Source of the DNA: Lentisphaeria bacterium
Lineage (GTDB): Bacteria > Verrucomicrobiota > Lentisphaeria > Oligosphaerales > Oligosphaeraceae
Direction of reading: 5' to 3'
NCBI GenBank assembly: GCA_016288215.1
Contig: JAEEYQ010000015.1
Location: forward strand, 18,463-82,462
Length of the DNA: 64,000 nt
Positions 41,971 to 50,433 of the stretch are shown in pieces. The notes beneath the pieces were generated by a model, which was not told the DNA's origin, did not search any database, and worked only from the letters and a program-made list of their open reading frames with translations. The stretch's first letter is position 1. The number at the start of each line of letters is the position of its first letter. Both the position numbers and the translations under genes were made by a program.

Positions 41971-43779
41971 ATGTCTGACGCGATGAACCTCATCCGAAAC
42001 TTCTGCATTGTGGCCCACATCGACCACGGAAAATCCACGTTGGCCGATCGCTTCCTGCTGCACACCAAGACCATCGAGCAGCGCACCTTCCATGACCAGA
42101 TTCTGGACGCCATGGATTTGGAGCAGGAGCGGGGCATCACCATCAAGTCCCATCCCGTCCGCATGCTCTTCTCCAGCCAAGACGGCAACGAATACATCTT
42201 CAATCTCATTGACACGCCCGGACATGTGGACTTCAGCTACGAGGTCAGCCGCAGCCTGGCCGCCTGCGAAGGAGCCATTTTGCTGGTGGATGCGACACAA
42301 GGTGTTCAGGCGCAGACACTTGCAAATGCAAATCTGGCCATGCGGCAGGATTTGGCCATCATTCCGGTCATCAACAAGGTGGATTTGCCGGCGGCGAACA
42401 TCGACTTGTGCATGGAGCAGTTCGAGGAGCTGCTGACCATCCCGCGGGACGAGGTGCTGCAGGTTTCCGCCCGCAGCGGCTTGGGCGTTCCGGAGCTGCT
42501 TGAGGAGGTCATTCGGCGGATTCCCGCCCCCCAAGGGGAGCCGGAGCCGCTGCAGGCCCTTGTGTTCGATTCGGTCTTCGACGTGTATCGCGGCGTGGTC
42601 ACCTACGTCAGGGTGAAGAACGGCCGCATCAAGCCGGGGGACCAGGTGCGGCTCTTCAGCACGGGAGCCAACACGGAAGTGAAGGAAGTCGGTTTCTTCA
42701 GTCCGGGCATGAAGCCCGCGAAGGCGTTGGAGACGGGCGAGGTGGGCTATGTCATCACCGCCATCAAGACGCCTGGAGAGATCAAGGTGGGCGACACCAT
42801 TACCCTGCACAACCGCCCCTGCGAGAAGCCATTGGAGGGATTCCGCAGCATCCGGCCCGTGGTCTTCAGCGGCATCTATCCGATGGATACCGCTGATTAT
42901 GAGGCACTTAAGTTCAACATCGCGAAACTGCGGCTGAACGACGCGGCTTTCGTGGCGCAGCCGGAAAGTTCCGTGGCGTTGGGGGCGGGGTTCCGCTGCG
43001 GCTTCTTGGGGCTGCTTCACATGGACATCATTCAGGAGCGCCTGAGCCGCGAGTACGACATGGACTTGCTGCTGACCTACCCCAGCGTGGAGTACCATGT
43101 GTTCATGCGGGACAAGACCATGAAGGCCGTGGACAATCCGCTCTACATGCCCGACCCCAGCGCCATCGACCATGTGGAGGAGCCCATGATCAAGGCCCAG
43201 ATCATCTCCCCCACCGAATACATGGGAGCCATCATGAACCTGGTCATGGACAAGCGCGGCGTCTGCCTGAAGACGGACACCGTGGACCAGATGCACATCA
43301 TGATCACCGCCCGCATGCCTCTCCACGAAATTGTGCTGGACTTCTATGACAAGCTCAAGACGGTGACCCGCGGCTATGGCAGCATGGACTATGAGCCGGA
43401 TGGCTACGAGCCCAGCCAGACCGTGAAACTGGAGATTCTGGTCAACGGTGAACCCGTGGACGCCTTCGCCTCCCTCGTCAATTCGGAGCGGGCGGTTCAG
43501 CGGGCCCGCATGATCTGCGACCGGCTGAAGGACGCCATCCCCCCGCAGATGTTCAAAATCGCCATTCAGGGGGCCGTGGGCGGCAAAATCATCGCGCGGG
43601 AGGATGTGCGCCAGCTGCGGAAGAACGTGCTGGCCAAATGCTACGGCGGTGACATCACCCGCAAGCGCAAGCTGTTGGACAAGCAGCGCGAGGGCAAGAA
43701 GCGCATGAAGGAAGTGGGCAATGTGAACATCCCGCAGGAGGCCTTCGTCGCCGTGTTGCGCTCGAATGAAGAAAAGTGA
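41971..43779 (+). CDS. lepA: Elongation factor 4 (LepA)
   Basis: A 602-residue translational GTPase that back-translocates stalled ribosomes. G1 is AHIDHGKSTL near residues 14-23, G3 DTPGH, G4 NKVD. The EF4-specific C-terminal domain includes GSMDYEPDGYEPS and RQLRKNVLAKCYGGDITRKRKLLDKQREGKKRMK. The first ATG is used; a second lies four codons on. The lepA-lepB order matches E. coli. Confidence 0.97.
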   Translation: MSDAMNLIRNFCIVAHIDHGKSTLADRFLLHTKTIEQRTFHDQILDAMDLEQERGITIKSHPVRMLFSSQDGNEYIFNLIDTPGHVDFSYEVSRSLAACEGAILLVDATQGVQAQTLANANLAMRQDLAIIPVINKVDLPAANIDLCMEQFEELLTIPRDEVLQVSARSGLGVPELLEEVIRRIPAPQGEPEPLQALVFDSVFDVYRGVVTYVRVKNGRIKPGDQVRLFSTGANTEVKEVGFFSPGMKPAKALETGEVGYVITAIKTPGEIKVGDTITLHNRPCEKPLEGFRSIRPVVFSGIYPMDTADYEALKFNIAKLRLNDAAFVAQPESSVALGAGFRCGFLGLLHMDIIQERLSREYDMDLLLTYPSVEYHVFMRDKTMKAVDNPLYMPDPSAIDHVEEPMIKAQIISPTEYMGAIMNLVMDKRGVCLKTDTVDQMHIMITARMPLHEIVLDFYDKLKTVTRGYGSMDYEPDGYEPSQTVKLEILVNGEPVDAFASLVNSERAVQRARMICDRLKDAIPPQMFKIAIQGAVGGKIIAREDVRQLRKNVLAKCYGGDITRKRKLLDKQREGKKRMKEVGNVNIPQEAFVAVLRSNEEK

Positions 43780-43807
43780 ATAAAAAGGAATGCATTGGAG
43801 CGAGGCC

Positions 43808-45133
43808 ATGCCACTATATGGAGTCATCCTGCTGGATTTGTTCATCATCTATTTCCTCTTCGGGAACAACATCCGCAACGTGCTGCAGACCCCTTCCATG
43901 CGGCGGCGGTCGCGGCTGAGGAGCCTGGAGAAGGCCTGCGGGAACATCGTGCTGCGCAATGAGGACCTGATGACGCCGGCTCAGCTGGAGTCCTATCGGA
44001 AGGCCATGGCGGAGCTGGCGGCGGCCCGCCGGAATCCGGATGTGGCCGAACATCAGAAATGCATTGACAAATATCAGTCCGACCATGACGGCATACGGCA
44101 CTTCAGCCTGCCAGGCAACCTGTGGATGCGGGAGCATGTGGAGATGTTCGTGGTGGCCCTTGGCGTGGCCTTCGGCCTGCGGGCACTCTTCATCCAGCCC
44201 TTCAAGATTCCGACGGGAAGCATGCAGCCCACGCTGTACGGCATCCATTTCGTGGAGGCGGGGCAACGGCCCTCCAGCGCCTTCATCTCCCGCTTCTTCT
44301 CCTATCTGAACTACTCCCGCCGAAACATGACGGTGGAAATCGAGGAGAAGGGAAATCTGAACGTGGACTCCATCCGCGCCGTCAAGTCATGGCCGCTGTT
44401 CGCCCGCAGCCAACTGGAGGTGGGCGGCCGCACCTACACACTGCCTGGCAGCCCGGACACCGTCATGCGGATTTTGGCGGACTCCTTTGCCCGCAGCGGC
44501 CGCCGCTCGCTGGCCTTCGAGAAGGGGGACACGCTGCTGAACGGCTATCTGGAGCTGGGGGACCATTTGTTCGTCAACCGGGTCAGCCTGTGCTTCCGCG
44601 AACCGCGGCGCGGCGATGTGATGGTCTTTGTGACCGACGGGCTGAAGACCGCCAACGGCCAGAGCCTCGGCGGCCGCTTCTACATCAAGCGGCTGGCGGG
44701 CCTGCCGGGGGACGAGCTGATGATCCGCAACCATAAGCTGTATGTGAAGGAGCCGGGCGCGGCGGACTTCCGCCAATTGGACGGGACGGACGACCATGGC
44801 TTCGATTGGGTCCACAGCTGCACGGGGGACTACCATGGCTATGCTCACATGCCCGGCAGCCTCCATCTGCGGCACAACGAGGACAGCTTTACCGTTCCCG
44901 CCGGCCATTATTTCATGTTGGGGGACAACAGCGAAAACAGTCTGGACAGCCGCTATTGGGGCTGCGTGCCGCGGCGGAATCTGGTGGGCACCGCCGGAAT
45001 GGTGTGGTGGCCCTTCACCCGCCGATGGGGGCGCGTGAACGCTACGCCGCCGCTGCCGGAGCCGACGCCCCCCTCCCGCCCCGCGCTCCTGCCCTCCGGA
45101 CAGCCCGTCCCGGAGCCGCTGGCCGCCCCCTGA
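43808..45133 (+). CDS. lepB: Signal peptidase I
   Basis: GGAG seven bases before 43808 favours this ATG over one six codons earlier, giving 441 residues. An N-terminal membrane helix (about 5-20) and a cytoplasmic segment lead to a second helix (about 110-132) and the catalytic serine S138 (PTGSMQPT). The general-base lysine is K294 (FYIKRLAGLPGD), and GDNSENSLDSR spans 372-382. The distance between S138 and K294 is greatly expanded compared with E. coli, and the C-terminus is a proline-rich tail. It releases secreted proteins from the membrane. Confidence 0.95.
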   Translation: MPLYGVILLDLFIIYFLFGNNIRNVLQTPSMRRRSRLRSLEKACGNIVLRNEDLMTPAQLESYRKAMAELAAARRNPDVAEHQKCIDKYQSDHDGIRHFSLPGNLWMREHVEMFVVALGVAFGLRALFIQPFKIPTGSMQPTLYGIHFVEAGQRPSSAFISRFFSYLNYSRRNMTVEIEEKGNLNVDSIRAVKSWPLFARSQLEVGGRTYTLPGSPDTVMRILADSFARSGRRSLAFEKGDTLLNGYLELGDHLFVNRVSLCFREPRRGDVMVFVTDGLKTANGQSLGGRFYIKRLAGLPGDELMIRNHKLYVKEPGAADFRQLDGTDDHGFDWVHSCTGDYHGYAHMPGSLHLRHNEDSFTVPAGHYFMLGDNSENSLDSRYWGCVPRRNLVGTAGMVWWPFTRRWGRVNATPPLPEPTPPSRPALLPSGQPVPEPLAAP

Positions 45134-45242
45134 AATTTCCATCCATTGTCTCAAAGACCGCCCGATTTCTTCAAAAAAGGCAAAAAAACAGGGTTTTGTT
45201 CATGAAATCATAGAAAATTTGCATTTTTCTATTTTCTCCGTG

Positions 45243-45270
45243 TTGCGATAATGGACTTTAGGGGTTACAT
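45243..45270 (+). promoter_or_regulatory. Possible promoter TTGCGA-N16-TTACAT
   Basis: Same -35 position and 16-base spacing as the TTGCAA promoters, followed by AT-rich TTCATATAATG. It lies about 65 bases before the Asp-run protein. Confidence 0.35.
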
Positions 45271-45333
45271 TTCATATAATGAATCTTAATGTCATGTCAC
45301 TTATATAAGTTTGGAGAATCAAGAGGTCACCGT

Positions 45334-46353
45334 ATGTTTTTCGATACGAATGCCAAAAACAGAGTCTGGAGAATTGCACTGGTAGCCATGTTGTCCTTGT
45401 CCCTTGGGAGTCTGTACGCTCAGGATGACGATGACGACGATGACGATGACGGAGACTGGAGAAAAGAGCGCGCCGAACTTCAGCGTGAGATTGACAAGCA
45501 GGTCAAGATCGCGGTGGAGCAGCGTGTGACGAAGGAGAAGGTGGTGGAGCAATTGGCGAAGCTCTATCCGATGGATCCGCCGGCGCTACCTTGGGAGTGG
45601 CCGATTCAGGAGGAACTGAACGTGGTCAAGACCACGAAGGAAGTGGAGGACAAGCTGGCCAAACAACTGCAGGGCGAGGCGGCCATCCGTTTCCCCGAGC
45701 GGGCCAGAGAGCAGTTCCAGACGGAAGTGGAGGCGAAATATTCCCTCTACCAGCCGGGCGACAAGGTGAATTTCATCCTGCGCAACGGCTATGGAACCAA
45801 CGTGAAGGTCAATGGCACGTTCTACAACCTGTCTCCGGAGCGTCTGCGCGTCGGTGCCCGCTGGATTGCCCGTCGGGACATCTCCGAAGAGGATCAGGCC
45901 CATTTCTACACGGATGTGCGCGATGAGCTGGTCAAGAAGGAAGTGGCGCAGCGCAACCGCGTCTACACCGCGAAAATCGAAAACTTCATCACGGACGGCA
46001 TTCAGGAGCGTCTGCCATCCGCTCTGCTGAAGAGCGGTTTCGTTCCGGACAAGCCCCGCAAGAAGAACGCGGCCCTCAACAACCCGAATACCGACACATG
46101 GATTCGCCGCGAGGCCTATGTGGAGTATTGGTACGATTTGGCCTATGACATGGAGACGGAAAAGCAGCAGAAGGAGATTTCCGCCCGCGTTTTCCGTGAA
46201 AACGACTATGTGTACGACACCAAAGGCCAGGAGTGGCTGCCCCGCGAGGAGTATGACGCCCGTCAGGCTGAAGAGCAGCGCCGCGCCGAAGAGGAGCGTC
46301 GTCGCCGCGAGGGCGGTGACATGTTGATGCCCGGCATGATGCCCGGCATGTAA
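45334..46353 (+). CDS. Secreted hypothetical protein with nine-aspartate run
   Basis: AGAGGT before the ATG at 45334 gives 339 residues; an earlier ATG at 45289 has no such site. A signal peptide ends at SLYAQ, and the mature protein opens with nine aspartates. The rest is strongly charged and helical with probable coiled coil (RAELQREIDKQVKIAVEQRV, EEQRRAEEERRRRE) and ends MLMPGMMPGM. I do not recognise a family. It has its own terminator and could be a periplasmic, calcium-binding or scaffolding protein, but that is a guess. Confidence 0.7.
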   Translation: MFFDTNAKNRVWRIALVAMLSLSLGSLYAQDDDDDDDDDGDWRKERAELQREIDKQVKIAVEQRVTKEKVVEQLAKLYPMDPPALPWEWPIQEELNVVKTTKEVEDKLAKQLQGEAAIRFPERAREQFQTEVEAKYSLYQPGDKVNFILRNGYGTNVKVNGTFYNLSPERLRVGARWIARRDISEEDQAHFYTDVRDELVKKEVAQRNRVYTAKIENFITDGIQERLPSALLKSGFVPDKPRKKNAALNNPNTDTWIRREAYVEYWYDLAYDMETEKQQKEISARVFRENDYVYDTKGQEWLPREEYDARQAEEQRRAEEERRRREGGDMLMPGMMPGM

Positions 46354-46382
46354 TCCGCCGTCAACGGCGAAGGTGCCAATTT

Positions 46383-46429
46383 GCGCTCCCTGGACGCTTT
46401 GCGTAAAAACGGTTTCAGGGGGCGCTTTT
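46383..46429 (+). terminator. Rho-independent terminator after the Asp-run protein
   Basis: GCGCTCCCTG (46383-46392) pairs with CAGGGGGCGC (46416-46425) with one G-U, then TTTTG. Confidence 0.8.
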
Positions 46430-46512
46430 GTTTTAAAGCGTTTGCAATGAGCGATATGGGGCTGGATAAGCCAGCGGCTCCAGAGGCCTAGAGACAACAC
46501 GGAAAGCGGAAC

Positions 46513-47319
46513 ATGACCATGTCCAATACATCGATTCTGCCCTGCGATGACAGGCAGTTCCTTCATAGCGACGAATGCTACGGCCCCCGGCTGGAGCTGG
46601 AGTATCTGAAGCCGGAGATCGGCTTCTCGCAGCAGCATGTCAATTCCACCATCGTGCTGTTCGGCAGCGCGCGCACGTTGCCGCCGGAGGTGGCGGCGCA
46701 GCGGCTGAAGGAGGCGGAGGAGGCGTTGGCCGCCTCGCCCCAAGACGCGGGCCTCAAGCGGAAACTGGCGGAGGCGAAGACCCAGCTGGACTGCAGTCAT
46801 TACTATCAGGTGGCCAGGGACTTCGGAGCGCTGTGCACCCGGGAGTGCCAGAGCCGCCAGCTGCCCAGCTGGGACTTCGTGGTGCTCACGGGCGGCGGCG
46901 GCGGCATCATGGAGGCGGGTAACCGCGGCGCGGCGGACAGCGGCGGCATCTCCGCCGCCCTCAACATCGAACTGCCCTTCGAGCAGCATCCTAACCCCTA
47001 CATCACGCCGGAACTCAGTTTCCAACTGATGTACTTCCCCATCCGAAAACTGCATTTCCTCCGTCGTGCCAAGGCTTTAGGCTGTTTCCCCGGCGGCTTT
47101 GGCACCATGGACGAGCTCTTCGAGGCGCTGACGCTGATCCAGACCGGAAAGATCCCCCCCATGCCCGTCATGCTCTTTGGACGAGACTTTTGGAAGAAGC
47201 TGATCAATTGGGAGCTCTTTGTGGAAAAGGGCATGATCAGTCCCGAGGACCTGAATCTGCTGACCTTCTGCGAGACGGCCCAAGAGGGATGGGATGCCAT
47301 CTGCGAATTCTATAGATAA
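46513..47319 (+). CDS. LOG-family nucleotide-monophosphate phosphoribohydrolase-like protein
   Basis: A 268-residue Rossmann-like protein of the LOG/TIGR00730 type. The two defining motifs are GGGGGIMEAGNRGA (127-140) and PGGFGTMDE (193-201), separated by R-x8-K-like residues (RKLHFLRRAKAL). Such enzymes split nucleoside 5-monophosphates at the N-glycosidic bond; plant and bacterial relatives activate cytokinins, others act in nucleotide salvage. An N-terminal extension of about 50 residues and an inserted charged helix (60-95) set it apart from the short LOG form. Confidence 0.88.
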   Translation: MTMSNTSILPCDDRQFLHSDECYGPRLELEYLKPEIGFSQQHVNSTIVLFGSARTLPPEVAAQRLKEAEEALAASPQDAGLKRKLAEAKTQLDCSHYYQVARDFGALCTRECQSRQLPSWDFVVLTGGGGGIMEAGNRGAADSGGISAALNIELPFEQHPNPYITPELSFQLMYFPIRKLHFLRRAKALGCFPGGFGTMDELFEALTLIQTGKIPPMPVMLFGRDFWKKLINWELFVEKGMISPEDLNLLTFCETAQEGWDAICEFYR

Positions 47320-47330
47320 AAAGCTTAAAG

Positions 47331-47342
47331 AAGTTATAACTT
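47331..47342. promoter_or_regulatory. 12-bp palindrome AAGTTATAACTT before the C10 protease
   Basis: Perfect palindrome 18 bases before the ATG of the next gene; could be an operator close to the start or chance in an AT-rich gap. Confidence 0.3.
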
Positions 47343-47360
47343 TCTGAATAGGAGTTAGAT

Positions 47361-50300
47361 ATGAAAGCCTTGACCAAGTGCGCCACCGTTCTGGCCCTCT
47401 TCCTGTTGACGCTTTTGTCGGCCCACGGACAGACGTTGACGGATGAGCAGCTCCTTCAGGCGGCGGCTCAATGGACGGCCACCCACGCGGTGATCTGCGG
47501 CGAGGCCCGTCCTGCGGGAACCGTGACGCGGCTGACGGCGGCGGACGGGACGGACCTTCCCCTCTGCGCGGTGCCGCTGGCACCCAAAGGCTGCCTGGTC
47601 ATGGGAACTCGTCAGGAACTTCCGCAGGTGCTGGCCTGCCTTTCCACCAACAAGCCGGTGGAACGGCTGGAATCGCTGTCGCCGCTGCTTCGGAAGATGG
47701 TGCAGCACGACGGCACGGCCTTTTTGGACGCCTTGGCGGAGCCGAAAGAAGAGGCGGAGCAATGGCGCGGCCGAAACCGGGCCCGCTGGAGGTCGGCTCT
47801 CGGCGGCCAGCGGACGCGGGGGTCGGATGTCTCTCCCGCGACGATACTTCAGGCGCCGCTGTTGAAGACGACGTGGGGGCAGGACCATCCGTTCAACGCC
47901 CTCGCTCCGGGACTGGAGCTGAATTCCCCCAACCGCTGTTGGGCGGGCTGCGTCGCCCTTTCTTTGGCGGAGATCATGCGCTATTATTCATGGCCCCCCA
48001 AGGGCAACGGCAGCCTGACTTGGCAGGACAAGCAGGGAAGCGTCAAGGCAACCCTTTATGCGGATTTCGAGTATCCCTACGACTGGAGCCTCTTCAAGGA
48101 CCGCACCACAAGCCGTTTCTTCGACAAGCCGGACAGCTCTGATGTGGCCACCGCGCGGCTCCTCTTCGACTGCGCCGTAGCCTGCAGCATGAACTATGAG
48201 ATTGCGGAGAGTCTGGCTCAGGTCAGTCAGATTGCGACCTTCGTCAGCGAACGCTTCGGTTTCGAGACGCCGGTCTATGGAGACATCCGCAAAGGCTACG
48301 AGGGCCAGGTCCCCCAAACTGTGCTTATCAATCGGATTCGCAACGACTTGCTGGCAAAGCGGCCGGTCATCGCCAATCATGCGGACCATGGCTTCGTCAT
48401 CGACGGCCTGGCCCACGACGGCGACACCGACTATTACCACTATCAATATGGATGGTTGGGGGAGGATGACGGATGGTACGCCATCACCACCGGCTACGAT
48501 GACACGCCCGTGGTGGCCGCGCTGACCGGCCTCTACCCTCAGCCGAGGGCGGTTTTCCGCCCCATGGCCATCACGCAGGCGGCGGATTTGACCTTGACAT
48601 GGGATTTCCCCGCCTGTTACGACGTGACCGCGTTCCGTCTGAAGGCCCGGCGGCGGGGACGCACGACCATCGTGACGGACGCCATCGACGGGACGCTCCG
48701 CCAATGGTCGCTGACCGGCCAGGAGGCCGGCGAGGTTGCCTTTGCCTTGGAGGCGCAGGTGGACGGCGAATGGCAGACTCCCTCCGACGCGCTGTCGCTG
48801 AAGGTAGATGCCGCCGCCGGCTCCCTGCCCGAAATCGCGCTGGAGGACGACTGCGTGTGGGTAGGCAACTCCAAAAGCGTCAGTCTCACGGTTCAGGTGA
48901 CGCCCGCCAACGCCAATTTGGCCGTGGCAACCAGCCGTCCGGACCATTTTGGGACGGCCACCGTCAAAGGCAACGGCGCGACCCGAACCGTGACCCTGCC
49001 CGTGAAATCCACCCCTGTGGACAACGCGCTGGCATGGATGACGGTGACGGACGCCGACGGCAACGTCTCCCGCAAACCGCTGCCCCTGCTTGCCGGCGAC
49101 GGCGTCCTCAATTGGGAGATTCACATGGCGGACGCCCAGGCGGCCGCCGCCAGCCAGGGCAAGCTGATTCTTCTGGTCTTTGGCGAATCCGGCCCCCGCT
49201 ATTACACAAGTGCCTTTCGCGAGCAGTGCGAGAACAAGGCCATCAAGGAGCTGATTCGGAGACAATTCGTTCCGCTCTTCGTGGAATACATTCCTGATGA
49301 GCCCGTGTTTGGAGATTTGGACCGCGAGATCGCCTACAATCTGTCCGTGGGGCGAGGGGAGTTGGACTATGGCGAAAACACGCCGTGGATCATGTTGGTG
49401 TCGCCGGACAATCTGGATAAGACATTTCGGCATATCGTTTATTTCAAGACACTTACAAAAGTTCTAAGCAACACGGAGGTGCTGAACGCGCTGAGCGTGC
49501 CGTCATGGCATGGCTCCGGAGAGGGGCGGTTGTCCTTCGAGTGGCGGCGGGCGGTGGCCAGCGACAAGGCGGCCCTTTGGGTTGACGGACAGCCTGCCGA
49601 AGAGGCGCCTTCCGGAATTGTCTGGAAGCCCGTGACGTTGGAGTTGGGGGAGGGGGACCATGCCGTCTATTGGGACTATCAGCCGGCTTCCGGAACCCGT
49701 CCCGAAGACGAGGCCTGGTTGCGGAATGTGACGTGGGAAATTCCACAAATTATTGAATATGAACAAGTTATGAATGGAGATGGAGTCTTGCGCTTCAATT
49801 GGAAGCTCCTTTCGGCTGAAGACACGCTGACGGTGTTCGTCGATGGCGAAGAGCAGTTGCTGTTGGGCGGCGAGACATTGGAAGGCGTTGAGAGCCTGAC
49901 CTTTACGAATGATGGGGCGCATCGCGTGACATGGCGTTGCCGTGCGGCGGCAGGCAGCCATGTGGACGACGCCTGGCTGACTCTGACTGCCTTCGAGAAG
50001 AAACTGACTCTGGAGTTGAATGCTGGCTGGAATCTGGTGGCCTTCCCCTTTGTCGTGAATGCCGACGCGGCGCCGCTGGCCACATTTGACCTTTGGCAAA
50101 CAGCTCCCCCTCAAACACTTGCATCTGGCATGCTGGAGCCTGCGGCTGATTATTGGTTGTATAACCCCGCTGGTCCACGGCAGCTGCTTCTGCGTGGTAA
50201 TGCCCTGAACCTGCCAGAACTCCATTACCGCTCCGGCTGGAATTTCAGCGCCCTTTCCCTTTCGTCCTTTGGCGCACCACCGGAGGGCACGGCCATTTGG

Positions 50301-50378
50301 CAGTGGAACGGAACCGGCTTCGAAAGGGCAGGGGATTTGCTCCCCGGTCGCGGCTACATCTTCTGGAACGCGAAGTAA
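47361..50378 (+). CDS. Secreted C10 (streptopain-type) cysteine protease with thioredoxin-like and C-terminal domains
   Basis: A 1005-residue protein with a signal peptide to about residue 23 and a propeptide of about 150 residues. The C10 domain has TWGQDHPFN, then catalytic C197 (AGCVALSLAEIMRYY) and H343 (HADHGFVIDGL), 146 apart as in SpeB (148), and YQYGWLGEDDGWY. After a fibronectin/Ig-like segment, residues of about 585-700 look like a thioredoxin fold (QGKLILLVFGESG, FVPLFVEYIPDE, TPWIMLVSP) without a CxxC pair. Two further beta-sandwich domains follow. It is likely a host- or diet-protein-degrading enzyme. AGGAG precedes the ATG. Confidence 0.85.
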   Translation: MKALTKCATVLALFLLTLLSAHGQTLTDEQLLQAAAQWTATHAVICGEARPAGTVTRLTAADGTDLPLCAVPLAPKGCLVMGTRQELPQVLACLSTNKPVERLESLSPLLRKMVQHDGTAFLDALAEPKEEAEQWRGRNRARWRSALGGQRTRGSDVSPATILQAPLLKTTWGQDHPFNALAPGLELNSPNRCWAGCVALSLAEIMRYYSWPPKGNGSLTWQDKQGSVKATLYADFEYPYDWSLFKDRTTSRFFDKPDSSDVATARLLFDCAVACSMNYEIAESLAQVSQIATFVSERFGFETPVYGDIRKGYEGQVPQTVLINRIRNDLLAKRPVIANHADHGFVIDGLAHDGDTDYYHYQYGWLGEDDGWYAITTGYDDTPVVAALTGLYPQPRAVFRPMAITQAADLTLTWDFPACYDVTAFRLKARRRGRTTIVTDAIDGTLRQWSLTGQEAGEVAFALEAQVDGEWQTPSDALSLKVDAAAGSLPEIALEDDCVWVGNSKSVSLTVQVTPANANLAVATSRPDHFGTATVKGNGATRTVTLPVKSTPVDNALAWMTVTDADGNVSRKPLPLLAGDGVLNWEIHMADAQAAAASQGKLILLVFGESGPRYYTSAFREQCENKAIKELIRRQFVPLFVEYIPDEPVFGDLDREIAYNLSVGRGELDYGENTPWIMLVSPDNLDKTFRHIVYFKTLTKVLSNTEVLNALSVPSWHGSGEGRLSFEWRRAVASDKAALWVDGQPAEEAPSGIVWKPVTLELGEGDHAVYWDYQPASGTRPEDEAWLRNVTWEIPQIIEYEQVMNGDGVLRFNWKLLSAEDTLTVFVDGEEQLLLGGETLEGVESLTFTNDGAHRVTWRCRAAAGSHVDDAWLTLTAFEKKLTLELNAGWNLVAFPFVVNADAAPLATFDLWQTAPPQTLASGMLEPAADYWLYNPAGPRQLLLRGNALNLPELHYRSGWNFSALSLSSFGAPPEGTAIWQWNGTGFERAGDLLPGRGYIFWNAK

Positions 50379-50382
50379 ATAG

Positions 50383-50432
50383 GTCTCACGTCTCGCGTCC
50401 CCTGTCCCTGGCGTCTCACGTCTCGCGTCCAA
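50383..50432. repeat. Heptamer repeat CGTCTCN
   Basis: Two runs of GTCTCACGTCTCGCGTCC separated by a CCTGTCCCTGG segment, filling the gap between convergent genes. Same family as at 13447 and 17327. Confidence 0.75.
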
Positions 50433-50433
50433 G

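Noticed and set aside
41947..43848. 633-codon open frame antisense to lepA
   Set aside because: Shadow of lepA; low-complexity His/Ala/Gly composition typical of antisense frames here.
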